Positions 53,016 through 61,040 of a stretch of 61,040 bases of DNA are shown here, in pieces. Below the pieces are notes generated by a model. That model was not told where the DNA came from, ran no database searches, and saw only the letters and a list, made by a program, of their open reading frames with translations. Positions within the stretch are counted from its first letter, which is position 1; each line of letters opens with the position of its first letter. Source of the stretch: Nitrospira sp. CR1.2 (GTDB taxonomy: Bacteria > Nitrospirota > Nitrospiria > Nitrospirales > Nitrospiraceae); NCBI GenBank assembly GCA_014055495.1, contig WIAG01000016.1, positions 1 to 61,040 on the forward strand, written 5' to 3'. The translations under genes and the position numbers were made by a program.

Positions 53016-53055
53016 AGCCCGAACGACCCGTAACTGGGTGGTTCGGGCTTTTTTG
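53016..53055 (+). terminator. Strong rho-independent terminator
   Basis: AGCCCGAAC pairs perfectly with GTTCGGGCT at 53041-53049, with an inner ACCC/GGGT pair and a run of T after the stem. It lies 130 bases after the methyltransferase stop. The spacer before it contains GGAGG-like tracts but no open frame; a small RNA ending here is possible. Confidence 0.85.
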
Positions 53056-53105
53056 TTGTCTACTGCCGGGGTACCCCGTACCCCGGCCTGTGCGGGAGGT
53101 GTTTC

Positions 53106-53969
53106 ATGTCCGGACGAGATTCACGCGTTTATTGCCTTCTGTTATTTCTGGGGCTGTGCTGTCTGGGAGGGGCTGCTCCGGCCTGGGCGGACTATGACAT
53201 CATCGAGGTGCCAGACGGAGGAACGATCAAGGGTCAGGCCGTGTGGAAGGGGGCCATCCCTAAGGTTCCGCCGCTCAGAGTGTTCGCTGATCTCGATGCC
53301 TGCGGCACGCAGGTGCCCTCGCCCGTCTTGCGCATCGACCCGGCTACGAACGGCATCCAGGATGTGCTGGTGTATGTTGAGCGAGTGGAACGAGGAAAGG
53401 CGGCCGAGGCCATCTACCGCCTTCCCATGGGGAAAGGAGCAGCGACGTCACCAGCGCAGACCTGCCAGTTTCACCATCCGGTCTTTCCCTTTGTGCGTAC
53501 GGCACCGGTCGGGCTGATCAATTTCGAACCGGTGCTGCACAATCCCCATTTCTTCACGGAGAAACAGGCCAGCCTGTTTAACCTCGCCTTGCCGACTCCC
53601 GATCGAGAAATCACGACCACGTTGTCCAGGGCCCGAGGGGTCGGGCTGCGGCTGCAATGCGATGTGCATGTGCACATGAACGCCTGGGCGGCGGCGTTCG
53701 ATCACCCCTATTTCGCCGTGACCGATTCACAGGGGCGTTTTGAAATCAGCGGCATCCCGCCGGGATCGTACACCGTGGTGGCCTGGCATTCCGGCTATAA
53801 CATCGCCAAGTTCAACGCCTCTCGTCCGGTCTACGACGAGCCCCATGTCACTCGGAAGACGGTGACGATCGCACCGCGGGCTCTGGTCGAATCCCAATTT
53901 GAATTTCCTGTCCGTCCGGTCGACGTCGATTGGAACATTGCCGGTGGAGAGGAACGTCTGCCTGAATAA
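53106..53969 (+). CDS. Exported carboxypeptidase-regulatory-like protein with Cys/His metal motif
   Basis: This 287-aa periplasmic protein has a signal peptide (LLLFLGLCCLGGAAPAWA). An N-terminal beta domain begins GTIKGQAVWKGAIPKVPPLR with a conserved FADLDACG. LRLQCDVHVHMNAWAAAFDH then holds a C-x2-H-x-H-M cluster that looks like a copper or heme-ligand site, and TDSQGRFEISGIPPGSYTVV is the carboxypeptidase-regulatory-like strand. Proteins of this build sit next to c-type cytochromes. The next gene encodes a cytochrome-porin fusion, so a role in the same electron-transfer path is likely but not proven. Confidence 0.75.
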   Translation: MSGRDSRVYCLLLFLGLCCLGGAAPAWADYDIIEVPDGGTIKGQAVWKGAIPKVPPLRVFADLDACGTQVPSPVLRIDPATNGIQDVLVYVERVERGKAAEAIYRLPMGKGAATSPAQTCQFHHPVFPFVRTAPVGLINFEPVLHNPHFFTEKQASLFNLALPTPDREITTTLSRARGVGLRLQCDVHVHMNAWAAAFDHPYFAVTDSQGRFEISGIPPGSYTVVAWHSGYNIAKFNASRPVYDEPHVTRKTVTIAPRALVESQFEFPVRPVDVDWNIAGGEERLPE

Positions 53970-54041
53970 CCAACCGCCGGGCCAGGCTGACGCCGGGGCC
54001 GCCGGATTTTATGACGACAGGGTGTGTCGTGGGAGGGAGCG

Positions 54042-55508
54042 ATGAAGTACTCGATAGGTCATGTCAGGGCTGGGATCGCGGCGCTGCTCGTCTTGTTCGC
54101 GATGGTCAGCTACGAATTGAGCGGCTTCGTGCAGAAGGCCGAGGCTATTCCGGCATTTGCCCGCAAATACGACTTCAAGTGCAATGTCTGCCACGTGCCG
54201 GGATTTCCCAAGCTGAACGATTTCGGCAACCTCTTCCGGGATCGCGGCTATCAACTCGGATCCGATGCGGACTCGCCGGTGTATGAAGGCATCGGGATGG
54301 GCTATTGGCCGGTGTCGCTCCGCACCACCGTCGGGTATCAGGCGGCGAATGTGCGAACGGACGGGAGCGGCGTGACGACCGGCGGGTTCGGGTTCACCGG
54401 ACTGGACCTGTTGAGTTTCGGCACGCTGGATCGCAATCTGGCCTTCGGAGTCGTCTTCACGCCAGGACTCGGCAGCGCAGGCTTCGGGACGGGCGCGTCG
54501 GATGGCGACTTGGAAGCGGCATTCGTTCGGCTCATGCGGCTCGAACGGTTCCTGGGGGTGAAGAGCGCGAGCGGCGACTACCTGTTGAACCTCAAGGTCG
54601 GCAAATTCGAACTCGACCTTCCGTTCAGCGAAAAGCGCAGCCCGACGTTGAACACGACGTTTGCGATGTACCATTACATGCCGGGGACGCCCTACACGGC
54701 GACGATCGGCGGTACCTCCACCAGTTCCTATCTCAACCCGAATACCTTTGCCATCGGTGAGAATCAACCAGGGGCGGAATTGTCGGGCATCAAGAAGACG
54801 GCAGGGACCGACGGGTATTTTCGTTACTCACTCTCCGCTCTTGCAACGAACAGTTTTTCTGGCCCCTTGAGCGGCTGCGCTTCCGGAACCACCTGCGGAA
54901 CGGGCGGGAGGAACGTGAATTTCTACGGCCATGTGACGCAATCGTTCGGCGGATACGGCATCGTGACGGGACAGCGAATCGGCCTCTTCGGCGCCTACGG
55001 TACGGCACCGACGTTGGTCAATCCGACCTGCCCGACCTGCCAGGCCGTGGCCGGGAGCGGGCAACCGTTCAGTCGTGTAGGCGTCGATGTCAGTCTGACG
55101 TTGAACGGGGAATGGAACCTGTTTGGTGCCTGGATGTGGGGCAACGACAGCAAAAACATGTTCGTCTCCCAAGGCATTGCCGATGCGCAGAACGCCTCAT
55201 GGAACGGCGCCTTTGTCGAACTCGACTATGCGCCGGCGCTGTTGCCGTTTTTTGAGATGCCGGATTGGTTTTTCGCCTACCGGTACGATCTCATTCGCAA
55301 CAATCGGCAGGGCGACCCGACGTTCGCCAAGAATTATAATAACGTCGATTCACATACGGTCTTGGTCCGCTACTTCATTCATCATTCGACCAGGACCGAT
55401 CTGGCTCTCCATGCGGAGTACAATAGTTATCGCACGACCGGCGTGGGAACGAACGGCGGCGATCTCCTCGGTCAGACGATGTTGGTCGGGTTCGATTTTG
55501 CGTACTGA
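54042..55508 (+). CDS. Monoheme cytochrome c fused to an outer-membrane beta-barrel
   Basis: A 488-aa exported protein. The signal sequence leads to one heme c site, Cys47-x2-Cys50-His51, in YDFKCNVCHVPGFPKLNDFG. The rest, about 400 residues, alternates hydrophobic strands and turns in barrel style (LRTTVGYQAANVRTDGSGVT, YLLNLKVGKFELDLPFSEKR, TLNGEWNLFGAWMWG) and ends in an aromatic TMLVGFDFAY, the outer-membrane targeting signature. A heme at the periplasmic mouth of a barrel could move electrons across the outer membrane. GGGAGGGAG fits this ATG better than one six codons earlier. Confidence 0.82.
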   Translation: MKYSIGHVRAGIAALLVLFAMVSYELSGFVQKAEAIPAFARKYDFKCNVCHVPGFPKLNDFGNLFRDRGYQLGSDADSPVYEGIGMGYWPVSLRTTVGYQAANVRTDGSGVTTGGFGFTGLDLLSFGTLDRNLAFGVVFTPGLGSAGFGTGASDGDLEAAFVRLMRLERFLGVKSASGDYLLNLKVGKFELDLPFSEKRSPTLNTTFAMYHYMPGTPYTATIGGTSTSSYLNPNTFAIGENQPGAELSGIKKTAGTDGYFRYSLSALATNSFSGPLSGCASGTTCGTGGRNVNFYGHVTQSFGGYGIVTGQRIGLFGAYGTAPTLVNPTCPTCQAVAGSGQPFSRVGVDVSLTLNGEWNLFGAWMWGNDSKNMFVSQGIADAQNASWNGAFVELDYAPALLPFFEMPDWFFAYRYDLIRNNRQGDPTFAKNYNNVDSHTVLVRYFIHHSTRTDLALHAEYNSYRTTGVGTNGGDLLGQTMLVGFDFAY

Positions 55509-55546
55509 ATGCTGCGACAGGAGAACAATAGTCACGGAGGGGAGGG

Positions 55547-56359
55547 ATGTTCGTGCGATGGGGTAAGGCGGGGTGGCCTTGGCTGTGTCTGGTATTGGTC
55601 GGTTGCGCGACTGCGACGCCTCAAGCCGAGCCTCCCTGCTTCTCCTGCGACGACCAGCGGGTGGTGAGAATTGTCCCGATGGCACAGCTCCGGTCGAACG
55701 ATCGGGAGAGACGATTTCAGCATCCGGTGAATCTGTCGCAGGCAGAGTGGGAGACCGTCCTACGGGGTGTGATGGTACGCAGCACGCACAACCCGTTGCT
55801 CAGGCCGTCGTACCAGGGCGCCACGGAACCGTTGTTTCTGGATACAGAGGTTCGCGCTCTGGGATCCTCACTCCGGCAGGCGTTTCAACAGGCAACGGAG
55901 CAAGAGGCGGTTGTCTTCGCGACGACGCGGACGACGGATGAGGGGCCGGCGCAAGTGACTTCAGGCGCCTGGTTTGCCGAGGACGGCCGAATCCATCTAC
56001 GGTTGGCCAACTGTCGCATCGCCGTCACCATGCCATCCATACGAAGGCAGATCTGGATCGATCCGCTCTTTGCGCAGGCTGGAACATTCTACGAACTGGT
56101 GCCGGGGAATCGCCAGGCCTTGGTGAGTAAGCCGTCCGGTGGCGGGGGGGTGTTTCGTCCCGATCCGGTGGAACTGGTGATCGACGATTCCAAGCGCAAT
56201 GAGGCGGCGGCGCCGGCTGCACCGGAGGGAACGCCAACGGTTCCCTCTGCGTCTTCGTTGGAAGAACGGCTTGCCGTGCTCAAGCGTCTTCGTGACCGGG
56301 GACTGATTACGGAAGAGGAGTATCGCCTGAAGAAACAGCAGCTATTGGATCGGCTGTGA
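55547..56359 (+). CDS. Lipoprotein with C-terminal SHOCT domain
   Basis: A 270-aa protein. The signal peptide ends in the lipobox LVGC; a Cys pair (PPCFSCDDQRVV) follows. The central region (WETVLRGVMVRSTHNPLLR, VVFATTRTTDEGPAQVTSGA) has no recognised family. The last 35 residues, LEERLAVLKRLRDRGLITEE to KKQQLLDRL, are a SHOCT domain, a short oligomerisation module. It follows the cytochrome-porin gene by 38 bases and may be an outer-membrane accessory. The start has GGAGGG upstream. Confidence 0.78.
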   Translation: MFVRWGKAGWPWLCLVLVGCATATPQAEPPCFSCDDQRVVRIVPMAQLRSNDRERRFQHPVNLSQAEWETVLRGVMVRSTHNPLLRPSYQGATEPLFLDTEVRALGSSLRQAFQQATEQEAVVFATTRTTDEGPAQVTSGAWFAEDGRIHLRLANCRIAVTMPSIRRQIWIDPLFAQAGTFYELVPGNRQALVSKPSGGGGVFRPDPVELVIDDSKRNEAAAPAAPEGTPTVPSASSLEERLAVLKRLRDRGLITEEEYRLKKQQLLDRL

Positions 56360-56447
56360 CAGGGACGGGCTCTCTCCGGGATTCGCGATCGACCAGGCGG
56401 GAGAGAATTCTGACTTGCTTGGGCCTCTTCGGGTAAGATGCCGGGGC

Positions 56448-57242
56448 ATGAAGGTTCAGGCGAAGACATGGCCCCTCCCCGCGCAGGATGACTGGTCGAC
56501 GCCGTTCGCCGAAGTCTTGCTGGAGCACCTCGACCTTCGTCCGGGGTTGAGCATCCTCGACATCGCCAGTGGACATGGCATTCCGGCTTTGTATCTGGCC
56601 GAACAGGTCGGCCCCACCGGCTCCGTGACAGGCATCGATGCCAGCCGGAGCCAGGTCGCGAGTGCGCGCGCGATTCAGCGAGGCGAGCTTCCCTGGTTGC
56701 GATTCGAATGTGTCGACATGCGCGCGCTGCCCGCAACGTACCCCAGATTCCAACGGATCACCGGCAATCTCTCGGTCATGTTCTTGCGGCCGAATCGGTT
56801 TGAGGCGATGCGAGGACTGGTCGAACATCTTGAACCGGGCGGTCAGTTGGTGCTGACCTTTCCCTCGCTTGGCACGTTCGATTCCATCTGGCAGCGAATC
56901 GATCAGGAAATGAGCCGGTATGGGTTGACCATCGAGCGTGAACGGCTGGCGGCGCATGTGGCGGAGCGGCCCTCGGCGGACGAGGCGCGTGGGTGGTTAG
57001 AGCGACTGAAGATGGAGCGCATCGCCGTCGTTGAGCGGCCGCTTGAAGTCGCGAGCGGCCCTGGCCCACGTTTTCTGCAGCATCCACTGCTGCGAGGCGG
57101 ATTTCTCGAGGATGCCTATGAATGTTTCGACGATGTCAGGCTGGCCGAGGAGGTGATGACCCGGGTGTCGTTGGATCTGGAACGTATGAGGCCGTTGATT
57201 GCGCAACGATGCGCTCTCAGCGGTTGGAAGAAAAGCGGCTGA
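56448..57242 (+). CDS. Class I SAM-dependent methyltransferase
   Basis: A 264-aa enzyme of the UbiE/MenG-like group. Motif I is SILDIASGHGIPALYLAEQV, followed by SVTGIDASRSQVASARAI, the acidic DMRALPATYPRFQRI and LEPGGQLVLTFPS. The N-terminus (MKVQAKTWPLPAQDDW) and the C-terminal helices (LAEEVMTRVSLDLERMRPLI) suggest a small-molecule substrate. It has no signal peptide. The ribosome site is weak. It lies 89 bases after the SHOCT lipoprotein on the same strand and may be an independent unit. Confidence 0.82.
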   Translation: MKVQAKTWPLPAQDDWSTPFAEVLLEHLDLRPGLSILDIASGHGIPALYLAEQVGPTGSVTGIDASRSQVASARAIQRGELPWLRFECVDMRALPATYPRFQRITGNLSVMFLRPNRFEAMRGLVEHLEPGGQLVLTFPSLGTFDSIWQRIDQEMSRYGLTIERERLAAHVAERPSADEARGWLERLKMERIAVVERPLEVASGPGPRFLQHPLLRGGFLEDAYECFDDVRLAEEVMTRVSLDLERMRPLIAQRCALSGWKKSG

Positions 57243-57410
57243 GTGCTTGGTCCTCGCGTAACATACGCTTAACCTCGACCAAATTTGTGCGTGCCGGCTG
57301 TCTGTGATACTCCCTTGGTGACTAGGCCAAGCAGCCAGCTCGCCATTCCCTTCGCCCCGCGTCGGTGCAACTGCAGGGCGAATCTTCATCGTTCTTCTCG
57401 CCGCGGTCTC

Positions 57411-57530
57411 ATGGATATGATGCAGCGCCTTCTGGGCCGGTCTCCCTACCGGTGTTGGGACTGCGGCCGACGATTCTATCGAAACAGGCCGGCTGCGACA
57501 TCGTCGACGGCACATTCAACCGGAGGGTGA
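57411..57530 (+). CDS. 39-aa CxxC peptide
   Basis: MDMMQRLLGRSPYRCWDCGR continues RFYRNRPAATS and ends two bases before the PhoD start codon. The single C-W-D-C-G-R-R-F-Y knuckle resembles the N-terminus of small zinc-ribbon proteins, truncated after one half. It may be a leader peptide for phoD, as its stop lies inside the phoD ribosome site (GGAGGGTGACC). Confidence 0.4.
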   Translation: MDMMQRLLGRSPYRCWDCGRRFYRNRPAATSSTAHSTGG

Positions 57531-57532
57531 CC

Positions 57533-59137
57533 ATGAATCTCGACGCGATCGGAAACGGGCGAGCCCAGTGCGCCAGTGCCGGCGTCATTCTGTCGGTATG
57601 GTTTATCGCGAGGCACCTGGCCGGTGTGCTCTGCCTGCTGGCGATATTGCTGGCCCATGAAGTTACCTCGATACAAGCGGCCGAGCCGGCCTCGCCCACT
57701 CCTCGGGTTGCGAGCGGCGATATCACCTTCGATCGCGCCATTATCTGGGGGCAGACGGATGAAGCAGGTGAAATGGAAGTCGAGTATGCGGTGAATGCAG
57801 AGTTCCTCGACGCACGGCGGGTCAAGGGCCCCTTCGTCGATGCCTCGGCGGATTTTTCCGGCCACATCGAATTGGAGTCGCTCGCCCCTGCGACCCGTTA
57901 TTTCTATCGGGTGTCGTTTCGAGCGTCCGACGAGCATCAGGCCGGCAAGCGTGTGACCAGCGCGACGGGCACGTTTCGCACCGCGCCGTTGCCTCCCTCC
58001 CCGGCGTCGGTCAGATTTCTCTTCAGCGGCGACCTGGGTGGCCAGGGATATTGCCGGCACGCCGTGAACGGATACCGCATTTTCTCTGCGATGCGCGAGC
58101 AAGCACCGGACTTCTTTGTGCAGAACGGCGATTTCATCTATGCGGACAGCGCCTGCCCTGTCCAGGGCCCCGATGGCTGGTCCAATGTTCCCGGTCGATT
58201 TCCAAAGATCGGCGACGCCAGCGTGGAGTGGACGGATCGCGCCGCTGTCTCCGACATCTATCGGCATCATTGGCGGTATCAATTGGAGGACGATCATCTC
58301 TCCACCTTCTTGCGTCACGTGCCTGTGTATGCGCAGTGGGACGATCATGAAGTGATCAACGATGCCGGGTGGGCGTGGGACTATTGGAATGCTGATTCCC
58401 GGGCCCGCAGCGGATTTCCCAACCTCGTACAGGCCGGCCGCGAGGCGTTCTTCCGGTATCTCCCGCTCCGCCGAGATAGCCGGAACCCTGAACGGATCTA
58501 CCGGCACTATGCGTGGGGGAAAGATCTCGACGTGATCCTGGTCGATGGCCGGTCATACCGAAGCCGGAACGATGCGCCGGATGGGCCGGGCAAGACACTG
58601 TTGGGGCCCCATCAGCTCGCGTGGCTCAAGGATGTGCTGCTGCACTCCACCGCGACGTGGAAGGTGGTCAGTGTGGATGTGCCGCTCTCGGTGCCCACTG
58701 GAGGGAAATTCGGCCGCGATGCTTGGGCGAACGGCAATCCCGCCGATCAGACGGGGCACACGGGATTCGAACATGAATTGCTGGATCTCCTTCGATTCCT
58801 AGAGGAACAGCATGTTAAAAATGTCGTGTTCCTCGCGGCCGATGTGCACTTTGCCGCACAGATTCGTTACGCCGTCGACCTCAACCAGGACGGGGAACCG
58901 TTGATCTTTCATGAATTGATTGCCGGGCCTCTGGCCGCGGTCCGAAGGCAGCCGCCGTTGCCAAGCCTTGATCCCACGCTCCACCCCACGGTCCTCTATT
59001 CGGAGGGAGGCTTCTTCAATTTTGGCTCGGTCGCGGTCACGCGCAGAGCGGACGGCCTGCCGCATCTGATCGCTCAGATCCATGACGAGAATGGGCAACT
59101 ACGTCCCAACTCGACGCTGGATTTGACACCGCGTTGA
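57533..59137 (+). CDS. phoD: PhoD-family alkaline phosphatase/phosphodiesterase
   Basis: A 534-aa secreted metallophosphatase. After the signal region (VLCLLAILLAHEVTSIQA) comes the Fn3-like PhoD N-domain (PRVASGDITFDRAIIWGQTD). Metal ligands follow in FSGDLGGQGYCRH, FFVQNGDFIYADSACP, AQWDDHEVINDAGW, LVDGRSYRSRNDA and FLAADVHFAAQIRY; the Cys after GQG matches the Fe-binding Cys of PhoD. A Tat twin-Arg motif is not evident, which is unusual for PhoD. It liberates phosphate from organic phosphomonoesters and diesters. No Pho box was identified. Confidence 0.92.
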   Translation: MNLDAIGNGRAQCASAGVILSVWFIARHLAGVLCLLAILLAHEVTSIQAAEPASPTPRVASGDITFDRAIIWGQTDEAGEMEVEYAVNAEFLDARRVKGPFVDASADFSGHIELESLAPATRYFYRVSFRASDEHQAGKRVTSATGTFRTAPLPPSPASVRFLFSGDLGGQGYCRHAVNGYRIFSAMREQAPDFFVQNGDFIYADSACPVQGPDGWSNVPGRFPKIGDASVEWTDRAAVSDIYRHHWRYQLEDDHLSTFLRHVPVYAQWDDHEVINDAGWAWDYWNADSRARSGFPNLVQAGREAFFRYLPLRRDSRNPERIYRHYAWGKDLDVILVDGRSYRSRNDAPDGPGKTLLGPHQLAWLKDVLLHSTATWKVVSVDVPLSVPTGGKFGRDAWANGNPADQTGHTGFEHELLDLLRFLEEQHVKNVVFLAADVHFAAQIRYAVDLNQDGEPLIFHELIAGPLAAVRRQPPLPSLDPTLHPTVLYSEGGFFNFGSVAVTRRADGLPHLIAQIHDENGQLRPNSTLDLTPR

Positions 59138-59259
59138 GGGATGATCGAACGGCGCCATTCCACCGGCTGGAACAGCGCCCTTGCTCTACAGCCGATATCC
59201 TCATACGCTATCACTGCATCCTGCGTTCGAGGGGGTGCGTTGTGCGGCCTCACCGGGAG

Positions 59260-59580
59260 TCAGACGCTGCGTGCCCCCTGTTCTTCCGTGAGTAGCTGCA
59301 GTCTGACCAGTTGTTCTGCCTCCAGCCAATCGTCGACTTCCGTCACGGCTTGACGTTTCAGATACAGCTCAAAAGCCTTTTCAGCGACGCGGGCCTGAAA
59401 TTCTTCCTGGGTCAGAATGTGTCTGCCCGTCGGGGGCGACAATTCATCCTGCGGCGCCTGGCGTCCGCGTGTCTTCTTTTTCGGTGGTTGGGGCGCATCC
59501 TGAGCGTGTGCCGCAGATGTTTTTCCGGCGGTCTTTCGACCATTGGTCTTCTGGGGCCCGCTGTCGCGTGAAGTTCCCAT
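59260..59580 (-). CDS. DUF2934-containing protein
   Basis: A 106-aa protein with a Lys/Pro/Ala-rich, disordered N-terminus (TSAAHAQDAPQPPKKKTRGR) and a C-terminal DUF2934 helix pair, RVAEKAFELYLKRQAVTEVD followed by DWLEAEQLVRLQ. The family consists of small acidic proteins of unknown function, often in multiple copies. The ATG at 59580 is preferred over a TTG eight codons upstream. Confidence 0.8.
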   Translation of the reverse strand: MGTSRDSGPQKTNGRKTAGKTSAAHAQDAPQPPKKKTRGRQAPQDELSPPTGRHILTQEEFQARVAEKAFELYLKRQAVTEVDDWLEAEQLVRLQLLTEEQGARSV

Positions 59581-60249
59581 GGTGTGAGTCCTCTCGTCGG
59601 CCAAAATGTCGACTGTATGTCTGTGGGTGGAACGACCTCCATCAGCGAGTGAGAAACCCTCGTGAACCGTGTGGGCTAAAGCCGTCCGTTCTTTGACTTA
59701 CACCCGCGCTGGTAACGCAATGGTCCGGGTTTCGTAAAGTATCGGTAAATATCGCCCGAACAGGAAATCAAGCCTCGTATGGAGCGAGGGCGTGTTCTCG
59801 CCCGCATTGTTCATGAACACTTCTGCTGCACTCGCCGATCTGCTGTTCCGAGAAGCCTACGGCCGGGCGGTCGAGCGGGAGAAGCCCCGCCGGGCGAGAG
59901 GATCGGACGACGGAGCGGGCGGTCATGAATAGTCCGGGCGAGGAGTCTGTCCGAGTCATGCCGTTCTGCTGCGACGAACGATCTGCCTGCATCGGCCTCG
60001 TCTCGGCCCGTAACAATCCTCAATGTATTCAGCGAATACGCTTCCGGTTTTTTCGAGCCTGCGACCTCGCATCCGCCGGCACCTCCTTCCTCTCGCGACG
60101 AAGGACGACTCGGACAGGCTCCTAGCTCACCGGATGGGCAAGGTGGGGTGTCATCGTACTGAGAGGCCACGTGGCATCTTGTGCAAGCCTGCGCTGATGT
60201 CTGTGCTCGGCCGACCTCGGAGGAAGAACTGCGCGCCGCGAACAGGGGC
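59581..60249. other. Intergenic region, no supported gene
   Basis: About 670 bases between the DUF2934 gene and the end of the TerC gene. It contains the inverted-repeat element described separately and a GTATTC-AGC-GAATAC hairpin. No open frame has a recognisable product. Confidence 0.45.
59942..60122. repeat. 181-bp element bounded by 16-bp inverted repeats
   Basis: GGAGTCTGTCCGAGTC at 59942-59957 and GACTCGGACAGGCTCC at 60107-60122 are reverse complements at 15 of 16 positions. The interior has no open frame of note. The size and terminal repeats suggest a non-autonomous element or dispersed repeat. Confidence 0.5.
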
Positions 60250-61005
60250 TTACGACTCCCGCCCGTCCGCATACCGGCTATGCAGCTTGACCGGTGCAGC
60301 CCGCTTCTTGCGCATGCGAATATTCAGCATCTCGACCGTGACCGAAAAGGCCATGGAGAAGTAGATGTAGCCTTTCGGCACGTGCACGTCGAATCCCTCG
60401 ACCATCAATGTCACGCCTACCAGGATCAGGAACGACAGGGCCAGAATCTTGATCGTCGGATGCGCCTCTACGAAATCGCCGATCGCCTTCGCGGCCATCA
60501 GCATCACCACCACGGCCAGAATGATGGCCACCGCCATGATCGACACATGCTCAACCAGGCCGACTGCGGTGATGACGGAGTCCAACGAAAAGACGATATC
60601 CAGGAGCGCGATCTGGAGCAGCACCATGCCGAGGCCGGCGGCGGCGGTTGGCCTGTGGCCCTCTTCCACGCCCTCCAGGCTGTTATGAATTTCGTGCGTG
60701 GCCTTGGCCATCAGGAACAGCCCGCCTCCGATCAGGATCAGATCCCGGCCGGAGATTGCCTGGCCCAGCACCGTCACCCATGGCTGCGTGAGCCCCATGA
60801 CCCAGGAAATTGAAAACAGCAACGCCAGGCGGGCCATCATGGCGAGACCCAACCCCACTCTTCTAGCCACCGCCCGCTGAGCCTCCGGCAGGCGACCGAC
60901 CAGGACGGAAATAAAAATAATGTTGTCGATGCCCAGCACGATTTCCAGGGCGGTGAGGGTTCCAAGGGCAATCCATATTTCAGGATTGGCAAGCCAGTCC
61001 AACAT
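60250..61005 (-). CDS. TerC/YoaE-family integral membrane protein
   Basis: This 251-aa inner-membrane protein of about seven helices carries the two hallmark motifs with acidic residues: TALEIVLGIDNIIFISVLVG near the N-terminus and IALLDIVFSLDSVITAVGLV in the second half. GRDLILIGGGLFLMAKATHE and FLILVGVTLMVEGFDVHVPKGYIYF are also characteristic. Family members export Mn(II) or assist metalation and tellurite resistance. Three close ATGs occur (61017, 61008, 61005); the last is best placed relative to GGAG. The C-terminus is basic and cytosolic. Confidence 0.9.
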   Translation of the reverse strand: MLDWLANPEIWIALGTLTALEIVLGIDNIIFISVLVGRLPEAQRAVARRVGLGLAMMARLALLFSISWVMGLTQPWVTVLGQAISGRDLILIGGGLFLMAKATHEIHNSLEGVEEGHRPTAAAGLGMVLLQIALLDIVFSLDSVITAVGLVEHVSIMAVAIILAVVVMLMAAKAIGDFVEAHPTIKILALSFLILVGVTLMVEGFDVHVPKGYIYFSMAFSVTVEMLNIRMRKKRAAPVKLHSRYADGRES

Positions 61006-61040
61006 CATGGGCTCCATTCATCAATGAGGGGGCGAGTGAC

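Overview
The window is GC-rich, gene-dense chromosomal DNA from a Gram-negative bacterium with a periplasm and outer membrane. Lipoproteins, an MlaC-type protein, a beta-barrel porin, c-type cytochromes and a PEP-CTERM/exosortase locus all point that way. The mix of universal stress proteins, cyclic 2,3-diphosphoglycerate synthetase-like protein, BadF/HgdB-type CoA activase, exosortase locus and many small secreted cupredoxin-like proteins is most reminiscent of Nitrospira (Nitrospirota). That assignment is inference from gene content, since no rRNA or other marker is present. I saw no tRNA, rRNA, CRISPR array or insertion sequence.

Layout. 1-3047 (minus): a stress block with UspA, an NTF2-like secreted protein, a Cys-rich BCAM0308-like protein, a phosphoribosyltransferase, a 49-aa membrane peptide and Hsp20. 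3616-9587 (minus): a tightly coupled operon of acyl/acetyl-CoA synthetase, 2-oxoacid dehydrogenase E1 alpha, E1 beta and E2, a free-standing acyl carrier protein and a nucleotidyltransferase. 9747-14930 (plus): cyclic-diphosphoglycerate synthetase-like protein, a zinc-ribbon peptide, PolX and malic enzyme. 15150-18757: a more A/T-rich defence island with a cytosine methyltransferase carrying an N-terminal ribbon-helix-helix domain, a convergent restriction enzyme, Vsr, an 18-bp inverted repeat and a HigBA-like toxin-antitoxin pair whose toxin lacks a normal start codon.

19451-24764 (plus): a tandem UspA, a PAS-LuxR regulator, and then seven consecutive small exported proteins. Three belong to one unrecognised family (shared MNRFMDML and DYCYxVTP motifs) and four are cupredoxin-like. 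This is the best candidate for an undescribed system. 24861-29771 (minus): MlaC and a giant CoA-activase/dehydratase-like protein split by one in-frame TAA. 29994-33915: lipoprotein, diaminopimelate dehydrogenase-like protein, a frameshifted YbhB, cytochrome c and a NarL-type regulator with Glu in place of the phospho-acceptor Asp.

34035-43749 (plus): a PEP-CTERM/exosortase locus with two PEP-CTERM proteins, a TPR lipoprotein, an exosortase-EpsI fusion, a FemAB/GNAT protein and a polysaccharide deacetylase. 44074-49789: a CxxC peptide, a two-gene SufC/SufD-like unit, a hypothetical, tandem DUF2238 membrane proteins, a small lipoprotein, an NAD(P)H-quinone oxidoreductase-like flavoprotein and a coiled-coil protein. 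49883-51594 (minus): two secreted proteins, one with a tail-fibre-like C-terminal chaperone region. 51870-59137 (plus): an O-methyltransferase-like enzyme, a strong terminator, a metal-motif carboxypeptidase-regulatory-like protein, a monoheme-cytochrome/porin fusion, a SHOCT lipoprotein, a class I methyltransferase, a CxxC peptide and PhoD. 59260-61005 (minus): a DUF2934 protein, a second inverted-repeat element and a TerC-family membrane protein.
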